Of a DNA stretch of 33,480 bases, positions 17,015 to 25,077 are shown piece after piece. The position numbers and the translations under genes were made by a program. The stretch comes from Methylococcaceae bacterium UBA7658 (GTDB taxonomy: Bacteria > Pseudomonadota > Gammaproteobacteria > Methylococcales > Methylomonadaceae), in NCBI GenBank assembly GCA_002483425.1, contig DLHW01000053.1, forward strand, positions 1 to 33,480, given 5' to 3'. Below the pieces are notes generated by a model that ran no database searches, was not told where the DNA came from, and saw nothing but the letters and a program-made list of their open reading frames with translations. Numbering within the stretch: position 1 is the stretch's first letter; every line of letters starts with the position of its first letter.

Positions 17015-17034
17015 AATACGACCAGTCGTCTTAA
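17015..17034. promoter_or_regulatory. TetR-type operator before the DUF4242-ferredoxin-SBP56 operon
   Basis: AATACGACCAGTCGTCTTAA contains the perfect core palindrome ACGAC-CA-GTCGT (17018-17029), extended by AA and TT on the flanks. It matches the element before the TetR gene (25080-25099) at 18 of 20 bases. It lies just upstream of the ribosome binding site of the first gene of the operon, where bound repressor would block initiation or elongation. Binding itself is inferred. Confidence 0.7.
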
Positions 17035-17202
17035 TATTTACAGATCATAGCTTAAAACTTTTATTTAGTAAACCATATCGACGATAATTTAATAGTTCGT
17101 TCGAGAGATTTAACCTTATATGCAGTTTAATTCGATTTGTTTGTTAATATCCATCTTGGTTAGCTATGACCATTCCATCCTGTTAATCGAGAGTTTAAAT
17201 AT

Positions 17203-17586
17203 ATGGCTAAATCGACAATAACGTATTGGAATCCGTTACAGCCGGAAGCGCAAAATCTATGGTCGCCGATACCGGGTTTGGAAGAAATGGCGGAAGAGTT
17301 GACGTTAAGTATTGATCCGGTTTCCGGCGAATATACGCGGTTAACCCGTTTTTTTCCCGGCGCCGATACGGCGGCTTTCGGCGGCAAAAGCCATCTTTAC
17401 CCGGAAGAGATATTTATTGTCAGCGGACGGCTGTACGACCAAGCGTTCAATCATTGGCTGGAAACCGGCGCTTACGCCAGCCGTCCGCCCGGTGAAGTAC
17501 ACGGCCCGTTCCGGACGGATGAAGGCTGCGTAGTTTTGGAAATATCATTTCCCAATTGTTTAGACAATCCTGTCTCCGCGAAATAA
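17203..17586 (+). CDS. ChrR-like cupin domain protein
   Basis: The 127-residue protein is a single cupin of the kind found as the C-terminal domain of anti-sigma factor ChrR. Metal ligands can be placed at His64 and Glu68 or Glu69 in GKSHLYPEEIFIVSGRLYD, and at His100 in RPPGEVHGPFRTDEGCVVLE. The ChrR N-terminal zinc-binding anti-sigma domain is absent, so this is a free-standing cupin, possibly an enzyme or metal-dependent sensor. It is divergent from the DUF4242-SBP56 operon, with the operator and promoter region between them, and converges on hoxX 48 bases downstream. The start has only a GAGAG-like ribosome binding site. Confidence 0.75.
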   Translation: MAKSTITYWNPLQPEAQNLWSPIPGLEEMAEELTLSIDPVSGEYTRLTRFFPGADTAAFGGKSHLYPEEIFIVSGRLYDQAFNHWLETGAYASRPPGEVHGPFRTDEGCVVLEISFPNCLDNPVSAK

Positions 17587-17634
17587 GTCGTAGAGAGTCC
17601 AAAACTCATGCTCGCTTCAGTTTTAGGTTTGAGT

Positions 17635-19437
17635 TCAACATACCGAAGAAACCCGCAACGCCTGCAAACCGGCGAAATCATAACTATTTTTGGCTAAACA
17701 AGGCGCTGTTTCCTTCGGTTTCACTTTATAGACAAAATTGAACCGGGCGGTGTGGTAATTAATCTCGCCTTTGCCTGCAAAATTAAGCTTCATTTTTTGT
17801 AATTCGGCGGCACGGTATGCGGCCAAGGGCTTTGTTTGCTCGTCGCGTTGCCGTATTGCCGCTTTGGTCTCCAACATAGGCTGGTACAGCGGGCTATGGG
17901 CGATGTCTTCCGCTTTTTTTTGCACATGTGCTATGAAAGCGTCGTAATCATTCGGGAAAATGTCATCGATATAGCCTAGCTTTTTGGCTTTTTGGGTGCC
18001 GAGCGGGATGGCCTTTTGGGTTAATTCCAAGGCTTTCAACGGACCGACCCTTTTCGGTAGCGAATAAGTCCAGTATTCCGAACCGTACAATCCCATCAAA
18101 CGGTAATGCGGATTGAATACAACGCCTTGCCGCGCCCAAACCTTATCGGCAGCCAAAATAGCCATCGCGCCGCCCGCGCCGCAGCCGCCCCAAACGGCGG
18201 AAACGGTGATTTTGGTGTCCGTAGTCAATACGGCCAACACAAAATCATTGATGGCGTTAATATTTTCCCAGGATTCTTGGCTCGGGTTTTTTGCCGCTTC
18301 GATTATGTTCAGATGAATCCCATTGGACCAAAACTCGCGCCCGCCCATCAGCACCAGTACTTTGGTGGGGCGCTGCAAGGCTAACCGGTAAGATTCCAAC
18401 AAGCGTTGACATTGCCGGGTGCTCATGGCTCCGTTATGGAAATCGAAGTGTAAATAACCCACTTGGTTGATTTCTTCATAGTGAATTTCCTTGAATGTGA
18501 CTTCGTCGTCCATGTACAAAGAATCAATCGGCAATTCGGGAATGCCGTCGAGGCAACGGGCTAATACCATCGCTGCCGGTAACTTGATAGCCGAAGGTTT
18601 GTCCTGTCCGGTCAAACGCTTGTATAACGAGTTCTCCGCGCTAATTTTTTGTTTTAGATGGGTTATCCAAACTAAACCATCGGTAGCCATGCGTAAAATA
18701 GCGCCGTTCCGTTGCCCGATGATGCTGCCCGGAAGCGAATTAGCGAATATATTCTGCCAAAATAAACTGATTTTTTCTTCGTGTGCGCCGTAGAGATAGT
18801 ATTCGCGATTATTGATGCAATCCAATACGCCCGGAAAGCTATCGGCGGCATTGATTTTTTTAATTATATCGGCCACGGTATCGCTGGCCCAGTCTATTTT
18901 TCGATCCGTTTGCCGCATGAGCGGACGTAATCGACCGCGCACGCCTTCTTTTGAATAATCCAGCGGTTCGGGATGGAACGATTGACTTTCGAACCGTTCG
19001 ACGGCGGTCAAAATGGCTTTGACGGCGGCGTTGGTTACTTCGTGCCGGTACAGGCTCGCTTTGTTACCTTGCCTTATGACGAATGTTTCGGCCGCCCAAA
19101 TATCCCCGGCATCCATTTCTTCTACCGCCTGCAATACGGTGACGCCCCATTCCTGTTCTTCGTTCATGATGGCCCAGTCTAGCGACGAAGGACCGCGGTC
19201 GCCCACGATGCCGGGATGAACGATCAGGCAAGTATGGCGGCGCCAGATGTCCTCCGGTACTTTTTCTTTCAAAAACGGGCAGATAATCAGATCGGGCTGA
19301 AAATACAGCACGTTACGGCGGATGGTGTCCGCGCTAAGCGCCAAGCTAACCGAAATGTCATGGCCTAATGTTTCCAGTTCGACCTGGGTGCGCTGGCTTA
19401 AGCCGTTATAAGCCGAGCATAATAATAAAATACGCAT
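17635..19437 (-). CDS. hoxX: HoxX-like protein: formyl-THF-dependent CO-forming enzyme
   Basis: The 600-residue protein has two enzyme domains. Residues 1 to about 260 form a formyltransferase/formyl-THF hydrolase-like domain: RILLLCSAYNGLSQRTQVEL, HPG at 74-76, GDRGPSSLDWAIMNEEQEWG from residue 79, and MDAGDIW at 108-114. Residues about 320-560 are crotonase-like, with LVLMGGREFWSNGIHLNIIE at 361-380 and the oxyanion-hole region GGCGAGGAMAI near 417-427. In aerobic hydrogenase producers HoxX releases CO from formyl-THF through formyl-CoA for the NiFe active site. No hydrogenase or hyp gene is in this window. AAAGGAGAG precedes the ATG. It follows the 76-residue gene by 45 bases in one transcript. 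Confidence 0.88.
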   Translation of the reverse strand: MRILLLCSAYNGLSQRTQVELETLGHDISVSLALSADTIRRNVLYFQPDLIICPFLKEKVPEDIWRRHTCLIVHPGIVGDRGPSSLDWAIMNEEQEWGVTVLQAVEEMDAGDIWAAETFVIRQGNKASLYRHEVTNAAVKAILTAVERFESQSFHPEPLDYSKEGVRGRLRPLMRQTDRKIDWASDTVADIIKKINAADSFPGVLDCINNREYYLYGAHEEKISLFWQNIFANSLPGSIIGQRNGAILRMATDGLVWITHLKQKISAENSLYKRLTGQDKPSAIKLPAAMVLARCLDGIPELPIDSLYMDDEVTFKEIHYEEINQVGYLHFDFHNGAMSTRQCQRLLESYRLALQRPTKVLVLMGGREFWSNGIHLNIIEAAKNPSQESWENINAINDFVLAVLTTDTKITVSAVWGGCGAGGAMAILAADKVWARQGVVFNPHYRLMGLYGSEYWTYSLPKRVGPLKALELTQKAIPLGTQKAKKLGYIDDIFPNDYDAFIAHVQKKAEDIAHSPLYQPMLETKAAIRQRDEQTKPLAAYRAAELQKMKLNFAGKGEINYHTARFNFVYKVKPKETAPCLAKNSYDFAGLQALRVSSVC

Positions 19438-19482
19438 GAAGCTCTCTCCTTTTTTAGATTTAAGGGGTCTATATCCGTTGAT

Positions 19483-19713
19483 TTAACCGCCTTCGCCGAT
19501 ATTTTCCCAAATATACAAAGGCGACCGTTTTGTATCTTGCTCATGGGCTTGCATAACCGGTATCAGGTAGTTTGAGCCAAGGCTCAATTGTTCGATGTGT
19601 TGCGAGACCCGAGCGGTTGCCGCTTCCTGCAAAGCCGTCAACGTACTGATTTGGATACCGTATTCTTTTATCTGTTTTAATAAAATCTGAATGTCTTGAG
19701 TTAGTGTTTTCAC
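19483..19713 (-). CDS. Small helical protein of unknown function upstream of hoxX
   Basis: The 76-residue protein starts with GTG at 19713, supported by AGGAGA about eight bases upstream. It is mostly alpha-helical, with heptad-like hydrophobics in MKTLTQDIQILLKQIKEYGI and a second helix LTALQEAATARVSQHIEQL. It ends in a less structured tail, SPLYIWENIGEGG. It has no cysteine, no signal peptide and no family I recognise. A 45-base gap to hoxX suggests co-transcription and perhaps a shared role. The 260 bases upstream hold no gene, but include AATATG-CTGA-CATATT (19800-19815), a possible operator. Confidence 0.65.
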   Translation of the reverse strand: MKTLTQDIQILLKQIKEYGIQISTLTALQEAATARVSQHIEQLSLGSNYLIPVMQAHEQDTKRSPLYIWENIGEGG

Positions 19714-19973
19714 GATCTGTTCTCCTAATGTTAGTGGTAAACGTTATTTCTCCCAAAGACGTAAAAGGTTCTCTGCAAAATAAAATAATCGTCTGGACAA
19801 ATATGCTGACATATTTTTTTGTAAGTAAAACATATGCTTATTAATAAGTTTTGGGTGCAGGCGTAAGTTCAAAAAACTATTTTCCGCAACACGTGAATGA
19901 AGACAGTAACATCCTTCCGTCACGTACTTAGATGTATGTAGGGATAGGATTTATTTCCTATCCCTAGCGACCT

Positions 19974-20360
19974 TTAACGCAATTCGGTATTTCTCAAAGG
20001 GTTATTAAATGAATTTCTAACTTCAAAGTTGCCGCGTATTCCTGTTGCACTGGAGGTGACCATTTTGCAAGCATGCGTACCATTATTCACAAGTGTTCCG
20101 GCGACAACGCAAGTTGCGCCCGGATTTAGCGGGGTGACGCAATTATTGAAAGTAACGGTTGTTATCGGCGCTCCGGTTGCTTCCGAAAAGATTTGCGCGG
20201 AATTGACTGTAACTGGCTGGTTGCTCGAGTTAAAGAGATAACAAGCCGCTAACGCTTGGTTAGTACCTCCGTAGATATTACCGCTTGCAAGCGTAGCGGC
20301 GTGAATAGAGATGCTTGCGCTGAATAGAGCCAAGACTGTGCATAATTTAATAATTTTCAT
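19974..20360 (-). CDS. Small secreted protein of unknown function
   Basis: The 128-residue protein has a signal peptide, MKIIKLCTVLALFSASISIH followed by A, with probable cleavage before ATLASGNIYGG. The mature part, about 106 residues, contains four cysteines (AACYLF, NNCVTP, ATCVVA, HACKMV), enough for two periplasmic disulfides, and is rich in Asn, Thr and Val. GGAGA before the ATG secures the start. No family is recognised. It is followed on the same strand by the hoxX pair, but 260 bases separate them, so it is probably its own unit. Confidence 0.7.
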   Translation of the reverse strand: MKIIKLCTVLALFSASISIHAATLASGNIYGGTNQALAACYLFNSSNQPVTVNSAQIFSEATGAPITTVTFNNCVTPLNPGATCVVAGTLVNNGTHACKMVTSSATGIRGNFEVRNSFNNPLRNTELR

Positions 20361-20550
20361 GATATTTTCTCCAAAATTGAAAAAACTAAATACATAAAGG
20401 TAAGGTGGTTGCGTTCGAAGTTTCGAATCCCAACGGCTACTGGTTTTGTGCTCATTTAGAATGGGCTTGTCAACAAACGCGGGTTAATGAACTTTTAAAT
20501 TCTGTGTTGGGAATTGAATTTATTCTCAACACAGAAAATTGCATCCTTGC

Positions 20551-21003
20551 TTAACGTCTCCGGCAATAGATGGGCAATGTATTGCCAAAACAACCGCTGG
20601 ACCCAAAGGTAGGCACCACATTACTGTTAGCATCTAACTTCCAATAATTATGGCGATAACCGCCGACACTGGAACAGTCATTATCCTCTGGTGATTGGGT
20701 GTCCTTAATGAACATGAATCCGCCGTAGTTCATGGCTGTCATCGGGAAGTCGCTGTTAACAAAAATAGGTTGCTTATTGTAGATACGCGCTCCGCCATTC
20801 CAGCCGGTGACGGCTACAGGAAGCGGTTCTTTAGTAGTGAATGCTATGCCATACTCGAAAGTAACCGGTGAAAAATTAGGAAGCTCAAGCGTTGTCGAAC
20901 TAATTTGACCGATTGTGCCGCAAGCAGTCCAAGGACCGGCAAAAGCATTACTTGTCATCAGTGTGAATAAGGTAAAGAAAAAACTCAGGATTTTCGATTT
21001 CAT
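20551..21003 (-). CDS. Small secreted cysteine-containing protein of unknown function
   Basis: This 150-residue protein has a clear signal peptide, MKSKILSFFFTLFTLMTSNA followed by FA, with cleavage expected before GPWTACG. The mature part has four cysteines (TACGTIG, DNDCSS, SGCFGN, IYCRRR), many aromatic and glycine residues (GWNGGARIYNKQ, MNYGGFMFIKD) and a basic C-terminus, CRRR. GGAG precedes the ATG by about ten bases. No family is recognised. A perfect inverted repeat lies 61 bases upstream of the start and may regulate it. It is 190 bases upstream of the other small secreted gene on the same strand. Confidence 0.72.
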   Translation of the reverse strand: MKSKILSFFFTLFTLMTSNAFAGPWTACGTIGQISSTTLELPNFSPVTFEYGIAFTTKEPLPVAVTGWNGGARIYNKQPIFVNSDFPMTAMNYGGFMFIKDTQSPEDNDCSSVGGYRHNYWKLDANSNVVPTFGSSGCFGNTLPIYCRRR

Positions 21004-21447
21004 GATAATTCTCCAAAAAATAACAATATGAAATTAACGATAGTTCTTGCTTACTAATCGTTTTAACAGATCACCTGATCTGTTGGGACACATGATGACG
21101 AAAATCGGTTTGGTGCTGAATATTGCAGTAGGCATAGGCTTTTAGGGCTGAAAGAGGCTTAAAGCCAGACCGGTAGGGTTAAATTGGCATGGCTTGCTAT
21201 AACTCTTTTGGGGTATAACCTGAACAAAATGTATAGCGGCAAACGGCCATAGCCCGGTTTTTTTGCCAATTATGCCAAAAGAGATAGGCTGCCGGGCCAG
21301 TTGCGGGAAAGAGGGCTTGGCTATTAACCTATTCTCGGGCTAATGCGCTGAAGGCCGAGCCAATTTGACTTGATGAGTTACCTAGCAATAACCCGATTTA
21401 AACTGTACGGCATTATTTTCTTTTTCATTCGCCAAAGGGTGTTAACG
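21004..21447. other. 444-base intergenic region between divergent genes
   Basis: No gene was found between the minus-strand secreted protein and the plus-strand sensor kinase. It contains the inverted repeat at 21065-21084 and otherwise unstructured spacer with GC-rich patches near 21240-21360. Promoters for both flanking genes should lie here, but no strong hexamer pair stands out. Confidence 0.6.
21065..21084. promoter_or_regulatory. Perfect 20-base inverted repeat, candidate operator
   Basis: AACAGATCA (21065-21073) and TGATCTGTT (21076-21084) are exact reverse complements around a CC centre. It lies 61 bases upstream of the minus-strand secreted-protein start (21003) in a divergent intergenic region. 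Length and symmetry suit a dimeric regulator, though the regulator is unknown and no second copy was noticed. Confidence 0.5.
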
Positions 21448-23550
21448 ATGCAAACCTTGGAGCAAACTTACCGGCAAGATATTGAAGCCGAACGCCTGTG
21501 GTCGATTACTTACCTAGGCAGTTCAGTTATTTTTCCCATGCTGCCTTTCTCGCTGCTGATCGTGTCGGGTCTTTGGCGCAATGAGGCGCACGAGCAATTA
21601 ATCGGTTGGTTCTTGGCCTTCAATGCGATCAATTTGGCGAAGTGGAAATCGTTAGTCTTTTATCACCAACACAAGCAAGCCTTGCTCGAGAATGTAAGAA
21701 AATTCAAGGCAATCATACTGTGTTTGGGGAGCTTGACCGGTTTAATTTGGGGGGCATGTATCGTGTTGTTCATGGATTTGGACGACTCCGCTAATGTCTT
21801 GATCATTTGCCTCCCAGGCATCATTCAAGTGACCGGTGCTATGGTTAGCTGGTATGCTTTTTTGCCGGCGGTGTTGGCGATTACCTTCCCGCCTTGTTTT
21901 GCCTTGATCCACGCTTTCCTAGAGCAGGGCGGCTTTGAATATATTCTCATGGCGTTGTTTGTCGCTTTTCTGCCAGTATTGAACTATGCGTATTCGTTAC
22001 GGTTATTGAAAATGGTCAACCATTCTCTCTACTTGAGTTTTGAAAACGCCGCGTTGCGGCGGGAATCGGAAGAAAAATCGGTTTTATTGGAAACCGCCCT
22101 GGAAAACATGGGCCAGGGTATCAGCATGTCGGATAAGGAAGACCGGTTACGGATGTGGAACAAGCAATTTACCAAGCTGTTAGGAACGGTAGGCGAGCGG
22201 GTACAGGCTAATGCGAACCTCAAGTCTATTCTCAACGCGGCCAATCCGCCGTTGCCGATCAACGCAAAGGGAGATACCGAATATCACCTGCCGGACGGGC
22301 AAGTCTATGAAATCCGCCAAACCGAATTAAGTCACGGCGGCCGTGTTATCACGTATACCGACATCAGCAATTTGATAAAGCGTGAGCAGGCGCTGGAAAA
22401 AGCCCGTAAGGAAGCCGAGCAGGCCAACGTTGCGAAAACCCGTTTTTTGGCCTCGGCGAGCCACGATTTACGCCAGCCCATTCATGCTTTGGGTCTTTTC
22501 TTCGCGGAATTATCTGACCGGGTACGCACCAGCGAAACGGCGTTGCTGATTAGTCAAATCGAAGATTCCATCGCTGCCATCAATTCCATGTTAAATTCTT
22601 TGCTGGATGTTTCAAAACTGGATGCAGGCATCATCAAACCTAACCTGGGTGTTTACCCATTGTCCGATATGTTTGCCAGCTTGAATGCCGAACTGCAACC
22701 GTTAGCCCAGGAAAATAATAACAAGCTTCGATTCCGTCCGGCTAAACTGAGCGTCGAGACCGATGTAACCATGCTCGAACGGATGTTGCGCAATTTAATC
22801 GGCAATGCCTTGCGCTATACCGAGAACGGCGGCGTTCTGGTGGGTATCCGCAAAAGAGGGGATAACGTAGAAATCCAAATCATCGATACTGGACGCGGCA
22901 TTCCCCAAGACCAGTTGGAAGAAGTGTTCGTCGAATTCCACCAATTGTACAATCCGGCCCGGGATCGCCGGCAGGGGCTAGGACTGGGTTTGGCTATCGT
23001 CAAACGCTTGGCTTCGTTATTAAAACACCCGCTTAAGGTTAAATCGACCGTGGGGAAGGGTTCATGTTTTTCAATTTTATTACCGGCGTCGCCGGTGCGA
23101 TTGAGCGCAAAGCAAACGCACCAACCCGATTATCCGGCCACTGTTTCCAGCCAGTTGTTGTCCGGTCGCACTATCTTAATAGTAGACGACGATATTGGGG
23201 TGCTTGAAAGCATGTGCGGCTTGTTGTCGCATTGGGGCTGCCGGGTGATTGCCGCTAAAACCCCTTTGGAGGCTATCGACAAGCTGAATTGTTGCGAACT
23301 GCCGCTGGATCTTCTCATCACGGATTACCGGTTATCGGACAATGTGTCTGGTATCGATGTAGCGCGTAATTTACAAAACCGGTTAAGTCATCCGGCGGGT
23401 GTTTTGATCATAACCGGCGATACCGGGCCGGAACGGTTGCGGGAAGCCGAAGCCAGCGGTTTTCCGTTGCTGCATAAGCCGGTGCAGCCGGCTAAGTTGA
23501 GAAGCACCCTGCAACACTTAATCAGTAAACAAGCCAAGAATATGGCTTAA
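21448..23550 (+). CDS. Hybrid sensor histidine kinase/response regulator with N-terminal membrane domain
   Basis: From ATG 21448 the protein has 700 residues. Residues about 25-190 form a multi-helix membrane sensor with no large periplasmic domain. A PAS domain follows at about 205-310 (ALENMGQGISMSDKEDRLRM). The HisKA domain has SASHDLRQPIHALGL with phospho-accepting His339. The ATPase domain has N-box NLIGNALRYT at 449-458, DTGRGIP near 480 and GLGLGLAIV near 512. A C-terminal receiver has phospho-acceptor Asp626 in LLITDYRLSD. The frame is open from 21370, but AAAGGG before the chosen ATG favours 21448. It converges on a NarL-type regulator with a six-base gap, a likely cognate pair. The stimulus is unknown. 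Confidence 0.88.
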   Translation: MQTLEQTYRQDIEAERLWSITYLGSSVIFPMLPFSLLIVSGLWRNEAHEQLIGWFLAFNAINLAKWKSLVFYHQHKQALLENVRKFKAIILCLGSLTGLIWGACIVLFMDLDDSANVLIICLPGIIQVTGAMVSWYAFLPAVLAITFPPCFALIHAFLEQGGFEYILMALFVAFLPVLNYAYSLRLLKMVNHSLYLSFENAALRRESEEKSVLLETALENMGQGISMSDKEDRLRMWNKQFTKLLGTVGERVQANANLKSILNAANPPLPINAKGDTEYHLPDGQVYEIRQTELSHGGRVITYTDISNLIKREQALEKARKEAEQANVAKTRFLASASHDLRQPIHALGLFFAELSDRVRTSETALLISQIEDSIAAINSMLNSLLDVSKLDAGIIKPNLGVYPLSDMFASLNAELQPLAQENNNKLRFRPAKLSVETDVTMLERMLRNLIGNALRYTENGGVLVGIRKRGDNVEIQIIDTGRGIPQDQLEEVFVEFHQLYNPARDRRQGLGLGLAIVKRLASLLKHPLKVKSTVGKGSCFSILLPASPVRLSAKQTHQPDYPATVSSQLLSGRTILIVDDDIGVLESMCGLLSHWGCRVIAAKTPLEAIDKLNCCELPLDLLITDYRLSDNVSGIDVARNLQNRLSHPAGVLIITGDTGPERLREAEASGFPLLHKPVQPAKLRSTLQHLISKQAKNMA

Positions 23551-23556
23551 ACCGGA

Positions 23557-24231
23557 TTAAGATGTCGCTTGAGAAGCTTGTTGATAGTTGTCGATTAAGC
23601 CCAGTTTAGAGGCTTGGATAGCGGCTTCCGTCCGGTTGCGAGCGCCCAGCGTGCGCAAAATAGCCGCCACATGAAGTTTAATGGTGCCCTCAGCAACGTT
23701 TAACGTCCGCGCTATCGACTTGTTGGGCAAGCCCTGGGTCATCAGCTCGAGCACTTCGATTTGTCGCGATGTTAACGGCGATGACGTACATTGTTCGTTA
23801 ACTGAATGGGCTGAAGAAATTAACGGCGTACTTACTTTTCCCATAAGCCGGGGCGGCACATAAACATCGCCTTGTAAGATAATTCTCAATGCGGTCAGCA
23901 TTTCATGGCTGCTGCACGATTTTGGAATATAGCCGATTGCCCCTTTTTCAAGAGCGCGCGTGACATGCGAGGCATTTTCGGAGCCGGATAATAAAACAAT
24001 CGGTAATGTGGGGGCTAGTTCGCGTAATTCCGGTAGCGCCGTTAAGCCGTCCATGCCGGGAAGGTCTATATCCAGCAATACTAAATCGAGATTACGCGAC
24101 CTGGATACCAATTGCGCGGCTTCCTCCACATTGTTGGCTTCTAATATGAAAACGGAGCTGTCGAGCTGATTCAGAACGTGAAAGAGAGCTTCCCTAAATA
24201 ATGTGTGGTCATCCACCAATAATATGTGCAT
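23557..24231 (-). CDS. NarL/FixJ (LuxR-type) two-component response regulator
   Basis: The 224-residue protein has a receiver domain with the acidic pair D7-D8 in LLVDDHTLFREAL, phospho-acceptor D54 in LVLLDIDLPGMDG, and the conserved Lys in YIPKSCS. The LuxR-type helix-turn-helix lies at about residues 153-210: LTSRQIEVLELMTQGLPNKS, then AEGTIKLHVAAILRTLGARN. AGGAGG upstream of the ATG gives a good start. Opposite orientation and almost no spacing to the hybrid kinase suggest they form one signalling system with separate promoters. Targets are not visible. Confidence 0.9.
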   Translation of the reverse strand: MHILLVDDHTLFREALFHVLNQLDSSVFILEANNVEEAAQLVSRSRNLDLVLLDIDLPGMDGLTALPELRELAPTLPIVLLSGSENASHVTRALEKGAIGYIPKSCSSHEMLTALRIILQGDVYVPPRLMGKVSTPLISSAHSVNEQCTSSPLTSRQIEVLELMTQGLPNKSIARTLNVAEGTIKLHVAAILRTLGARNRTEAAIQASKLGLIDNYQQASQATS

Positions 24232-24474
24232 AGCGAGCCTCCTTTTTATTATTTTGAGGGACCGGAAAACTGAAAAAAGGCGGTTCCCGGCTTAATTTTG
24301 ACTTCTATTTCGAGTTAGCTTGAATGTTAGTTGTTATTAATCCTAATGTCTTGGTAATTTTTCACTAAATCCAGAGCCGAAGATCAGAGCTTACTTTCAT
24401 GATCCGGTTGGTTTGAGTTTCGCTTGACTATCGTTTTTAGATTGTAGCGGCAGTGCGACTGTTCGCCTTAACAA

Positions 24475-25071
24475 TCACCGGACCTTGAAGTAATCATCCA
24501 GTAAGTCGTGACAGCATTGTTTCAACGGTTCGGAAGATTGTTCGATTTTCATTCGCAAAAGCGCGCCCTGCCAAGCATTAGTTAATAAAGCGGCCATATT
24601 TTCAGCTGGTTTATCGATTCGGACCGTACCTTCGTTTTGGGCTTTTTTTAAACCCGCCGCCAACAAACGCTGGTAGCGATGAACGGCTGTTTGCAGCGAC
24701 TTTTGGCACGCTTCGCTGGTGCCGCCGATTTCGCCCATTAAATTGCCCAGAAGGCAGCCGCCCTTGAATCCGGCATTTTCCAATGCCGTAATCAGTTCGC
24801 CGAAGTAGTTTTTTAGCGCGCTTAAGCCATCGAGTTCAGGATTTTGCAGGTGCTTATCGAGCTGAATTATGAAAGGTTCGATGTAATGCTGAATGACTTC
24901 GGCGGCATAATTTTCCTTACTGGAAAAATAGTTATAGAACGAACCTTTAGGAATCTTCACCGCATCGAGTATCTCTTTTAGTCCTGTACCGTGATAGCCC
25001 TGTTCCATCAAAAGCTGCACACCTTGAGACAGTAGATTTTCTTTGTTAAGTTGTTTAATCGCAGTTGCCAT
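24475..25071 (-). CDS. TetR-family repressor, NemR-like
   Basis: The 198-residue regulator has the N-terminal helix-turn-helix TGLKEILDAVKIPKGSFYNY, with PKGSFY typical of the TetR recognition helix, followed by FSSKENYAAEVI. By eye it aligns with E. coli NemR along the first 110 residues without gaps. GFKGGCLLGN places Cys106 at the position of the NemR Cys106 that senses electrophiles and hypochlorous acid (recalled, not searched). The ATG has no Shine-Dalgarno. An apparent promoter at 25078-25107 would start transcription at or next to the ATG, so the mRNA may be leaderless. The same operator occurs before the SBP56 operon. No ligand can be read from sequence. Confidence 0.85.
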   Translation of the reverse strand: MATAIKQLNKENLLSQGVQLLMEQGYHGTGLKEILDAVKIPKGSFYNYFSSKENYAAEVIQHYIEPFIIQLDKHLQNPELDGLSALKNYFGELITALENAGFKGGCLLGNLMGEIGGTSEACQKSLQTAVHRYQRLLAAGLKKAQNEGTVRIDKPAENMAALLTNAWQGALLRMKIEQSSEPLKQCCHDLLDDYFKVR

Positions 25072-25077
25072 AAAACA

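Noticed and set aside
19789..19812. Sigma-54-like promoter suggested by TGGACAAATATGCT
   Set aside because: The GG and GC dinucleotides are eight rather than ten bases apart, so the -24/-12 spacing is wrong.
21161..21172. Third TetR operator suggested by AGACCGGTAGG
   Set aside because: Only the central GACCGGT matches; the outer half-sites are not symmetric and do not match the other two copies.
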